DNA of 6,745 bases from Bacteroidota bacterium. GTDB lineage: Bacteria; Bacteroidota; Bacteroidia; M30B66. The stretch lies in NCBI GenBank assembly GCA_020438185.1, contig JAGQVC010000096.1, positions 1-6,745 of the forward strand, written 5' to 3'. The notes below the pieces were generated by a model. The model saw only the letters and a list, made by a program, of their open reading frames with translations, was not told the origin of the DNA and did not search any database. A program made the translations under genes and the position numbers. This document shows positions 4,975 through 6,745 of the stretch, piece by piece. Position 1 is the first letter of the stretch, and each line of letters opens with the position of its first letter.

Positions 4975-6745
4975 TTAAAATTCAAATTGAATGCCTGCCT
5001 GCCAGTTACGCATAGGCATTGGTCGTCTCAGAACTACCTGATAAATTTGGTTGGTAATATTATTTATTCCGAAAAACACCTTTGCCCGGACTGCATCGGA
5101 TAAAATTTCCTGTGAAATATTAATGTTAATCAGTTGGTATGCCGGCAGAAATTCCGAATTGTTGGTGGTAACAAATCGTTCAGAAATCAAATTGTAATTA
5201 ATCAGGACACTTGTGTTTTTAACACGGTAATTTAAATTGCAGCTTGCGGTTTCACCCGGAACGTAAATCAATTGTTTACCCTGCAAATCGGGCGAATGGT
5301 CATTTCTTAATATTTCAGCATTTACATGCTGAGCATGGATGATCAGCGAAACACTCTGTTTTTGTGAAAAATGGTAATTAATTTCTGTCCGTAATTCATA
5401 ACCCAGACTTCCCACATTTTGCAAATTCATTGGTGTCCAGTAACTGGCGGTAGGGGACCATTGAATCCAGTTGCTAATTTTATTGTAGAAAATTCCGGGC
5501 TTAACGTTTATAATTAATTTTTCATTTAACGTTTTCAAATTTAAATCTGCTCCCATTTCTGCAGAAATTCCCTGCTCCGGTTGAAGATTGGGATTGCCAC
5601 CGGGTACCCAGTACAGGTCATTCAATGTTGGTATTCTGTACGTAGTGGCTATTTGCGAGCGCACTTTAAAGAAGTTAGTAATAATATGAGAAGCCGCTAA
5701 TGAGACTTGGGATTGCAGCGCTTTTCCGTTCAGCAGCTCCTGTCGTACTGATAAAAGGGTATTTGTTTTATTATTAAAAAAATGCGACCTCAGATTACCG
5801 AAAAAGGCGGGTCTGTTTTGAGTATGCTTGCTACCGCTGTATCCATCAGCTTTCGCTTCGGAAAGCGTGTATAAATGCCCGATTTCAACTTTATGATTAT
5901 GATTAATTTCTAAGTTATAACTGATCTCTGCAATATAGGAACGTGATTTATTATGGGAATCCTGCCAAAGAAGTGAATCCTGATAGTGAATGTAGTCGTC
6001 AAGAACGGCAAGGTTTATTTTTAACCCCGAGTTGTTTTTAATGTATTGATATCGGGCATTCGCCCGGATGGATTTATCAAATTGTTTGGCAACCGAAACG
6101 GGAACTGTTAATATGGGCGGTAACTGCCGCGAGGCCTGCTGAACCCAAACAGAAAAATCCAGCTTAGAAAATTTACCGGTTTTAATACCAATATCCTGCA
6201 TAATTCCGTACATGTTGATTTTTGAATTATGCTGATGCTTCAAAGGTTTTGAGGGCAGACTAATATCCTCAAAAGTGAAATTGTTTAACGAAAACGTACG
6301 GAATGCACGGGTGCGAATTGATATCTTATTTCCAGTGTATGCTAAATCCGCAAATTGTTGTGATAAACCAAAGGAACCTGCATTGCTGCCAATCCGAATG
6401 TGGTTTTTGTTAACGGCATTGCTTTCGAGAAAAATCGTTCCGCCAATGGCTCCTGAGCCCCAGGCTGAATTACTGCTACCTTCCTGAATTCTGAATGCAT
6501 CAAAAAGCATTGCGGGAAACAAACTCAAATCCTGTTGCCCGTTCATGTTACTCTGCAAATTAATGCCATTCCAAACCAGGGCAGTATGTGCAGCTCCTGT
6601 CCCGCGCAATGAAGGGCTTGAAAGTGCTCCATGACCGTATTGTTTGATAAAGGCGGTGCTGTTGCGGCTCATTAGTTCGGCAAGCGAAAAGGCACTGTTT
6701 CCGGCTTCAGCTGTGTTTAGTTTAACATTAAGAAGTCCCGGATTT
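4975..6745 (-). CDS. btuB: BtuB-like TonB-dependent outer-membrane receptor (N-terminus outside window)
   Basis: The frame is open from the TAA at 4977-4975 to the right edge, giving 589 visible residues. The ATG at 6672 is internal: plug-domain sequence (LLNVKLNTAEAGNSAFSLAEL) precedes it without a stop. Visible residues about 1-115 are most of a TonB receptor plug, with the core SLRGTGAAHTALVWNGINLQ, the LSLFP and FRIQEGSSNSAWGSGAIGG segments, and the closing strand. The remainder is a beta-barrel of alternating strands, including the receptor hallmark TYRIPTLNDLYWVPGGNPNL with QPEQG, and ends with a terminal aromatic residue (FEF) expected by the BAM machinery. The signal peptide, TonB box and perhaps 50-100 residues are missing. 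The short single-barrel architecture, without a SusC-type N-terminal extension in the visible part, and the BtuG-like and surface-protein partners downstream favour cobalamin or another corrinoid as substrate. A siderophore cannot be excluded from the sequence alone. It is the first visible gene of the operon; its promoter and any riboswitch lie off the right edge. Confidence 0.85.
   Translation of the reverse strand, partial: NPGLLNVKLNTAEAGNSAFSLAELMSRNSTAFIKQYGHGALSSPSLRGTGAAHTALVWNGINLQSNMNGQQDLSLFPAMLFDAFRIQEGSSNSAWGSGAIGGTIFLESNAVNKNHIRIGSNAGSFGLSQQFADLAYTGNKISIRTRAFRTFSLNNFTFEDISLPSKPLKHQHNSKINMYGIMQDIGIKTGKFSKLDFSVWVQQASRQLPPILTVPVSVAKQFDKSIRANARYQYIKNNSGLKINLAVLDDYIHYQDSLLWQDSHNKSRSYIAEISYNLEINHNHKVEIGHLYTLSEAKADGYSGSKHTQNRPAFFGNLRSHFFNNKTNTLLSVRQELLNGKALQSQVSLAASHIITNFFKVRSQIATTYRIPTLNDLYWVPGGNPNLQPEQGISAEMGADLNLKTLNEKLIINVKPGIFYNKISNWIQWSPTASYWTPMNLQNVGSLGYELRTEINYHFSQKQSVSLIIHAQHVNAEILRNDHSPDLQGKQLIYVPGETASCNLNYRVKNTSVLINYNLISERFVTTNNSEFLPAYQLININISQEILSDAVRAKVFFGINNITNQIYQVVLRRPMPMRNWQAGIQFEF

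Noticed and set aside
4962..4985. ATG at 4985 as the start of the DUF4465 protein
   Set aside because: It adds seven polar residues ahead of a typical signal peptide and overlaps the receptor gene. The ATG at 4964 gives a clean signal peptide.
1863..6487. Open frames at 1863-2078 (-), 4479-4661 (+), 4706-4924 (+) and 6275-6487 (+)
   Set aside because: Each lies inside or mostly inside a well-supported longer gene in another frame, so it is read as a shadow.
6670..6672. ATG at 6672 as the start of the TonB-dependent receptor
   Set aside because: The frame stays open to the window edge and the residues before this Met are plug-domain-like, while a signal peptide is absent after it. The gene is partial.
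1310..6745. Cobalamin riboswitch or internal promoter within the operon
   Set aside because: Gene gaps are 10 bp or less, leaving no room for a riboswitch. Any such element would be upstream of the receptor gene, outside the window.

Overview
The window looks like chromosomal DNA of a member of the Bacteroidota that carries a type IX secretion system (T9SS). Three of the six genes end in a C-terminal T9SS sorting domain. A fourth encodes a lipoprotein with a Cys-Lys-Lys-Asp start, and a fifth encodes a TonB-dependent outer-membrane receptor. T9SS tails point to the Flavobacteriia/Cytophagia/Chitinophagia/Sphingobacteriia side of the phylum rather than to gut Bacteroides. Species cannot be named from this sequence.

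Layout: positions 2-310 (+) are the last ~100 codons of a secreted T9SS cargo protein. Positions 311-1309 contain no credible gene. They hold intergenic repeats: short GGGAG/CTCCC hairpins, a pair of hairpins at 453-535, a ~130-bp imperfect palindrome at 604-733, a chain of smaller inverted repeats at 737-792, and three degenerate tandem units of ~150 bp at 791-1245, with a fourth partial copy at 355-460. Positions 1310-6745 (-) are a tightly packed five-gene operon read right to left: a BtuB-like TonB-dependent receptor (its N-terminus lies beyond the right edge), a DUF4465 protein with a T9SS tail, a second T9SS-tailed surface protein of a family I associate with btuB neighbourhoods, a BtuG-like beta-propeller lipoprotein, and a small inner-membrane protein with C-terminal TPR-like repeats. 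Gaps between these genes are about 10, 3, -4 (ATGA overlap) and 2 bp, so they are almost certainly cotranscribed and partly translationally coupled.

How the genes work together (inference): this is most likely a corrinoid (vitamin B12) capture and uptake operon. The lipoprotein resembles BtuG, which in gut Bacteroides sits on BtuB and hands cobalamin to it. The two T9SS cargo proteins would be extra surface-exposed factors, delivered by T9SS rather than as lipoproteins. No periplasmic or inner-membrane transporter genes (BtuF, BtuC, BtuD) and no cobalamin riboswitch are present inside the window. A riboswitch, if there is one, should lie just beyond the right edge, upstream of the receptor gene. 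The substrate is assigned from family resemblance and gene order, not from any direct binding evidence.
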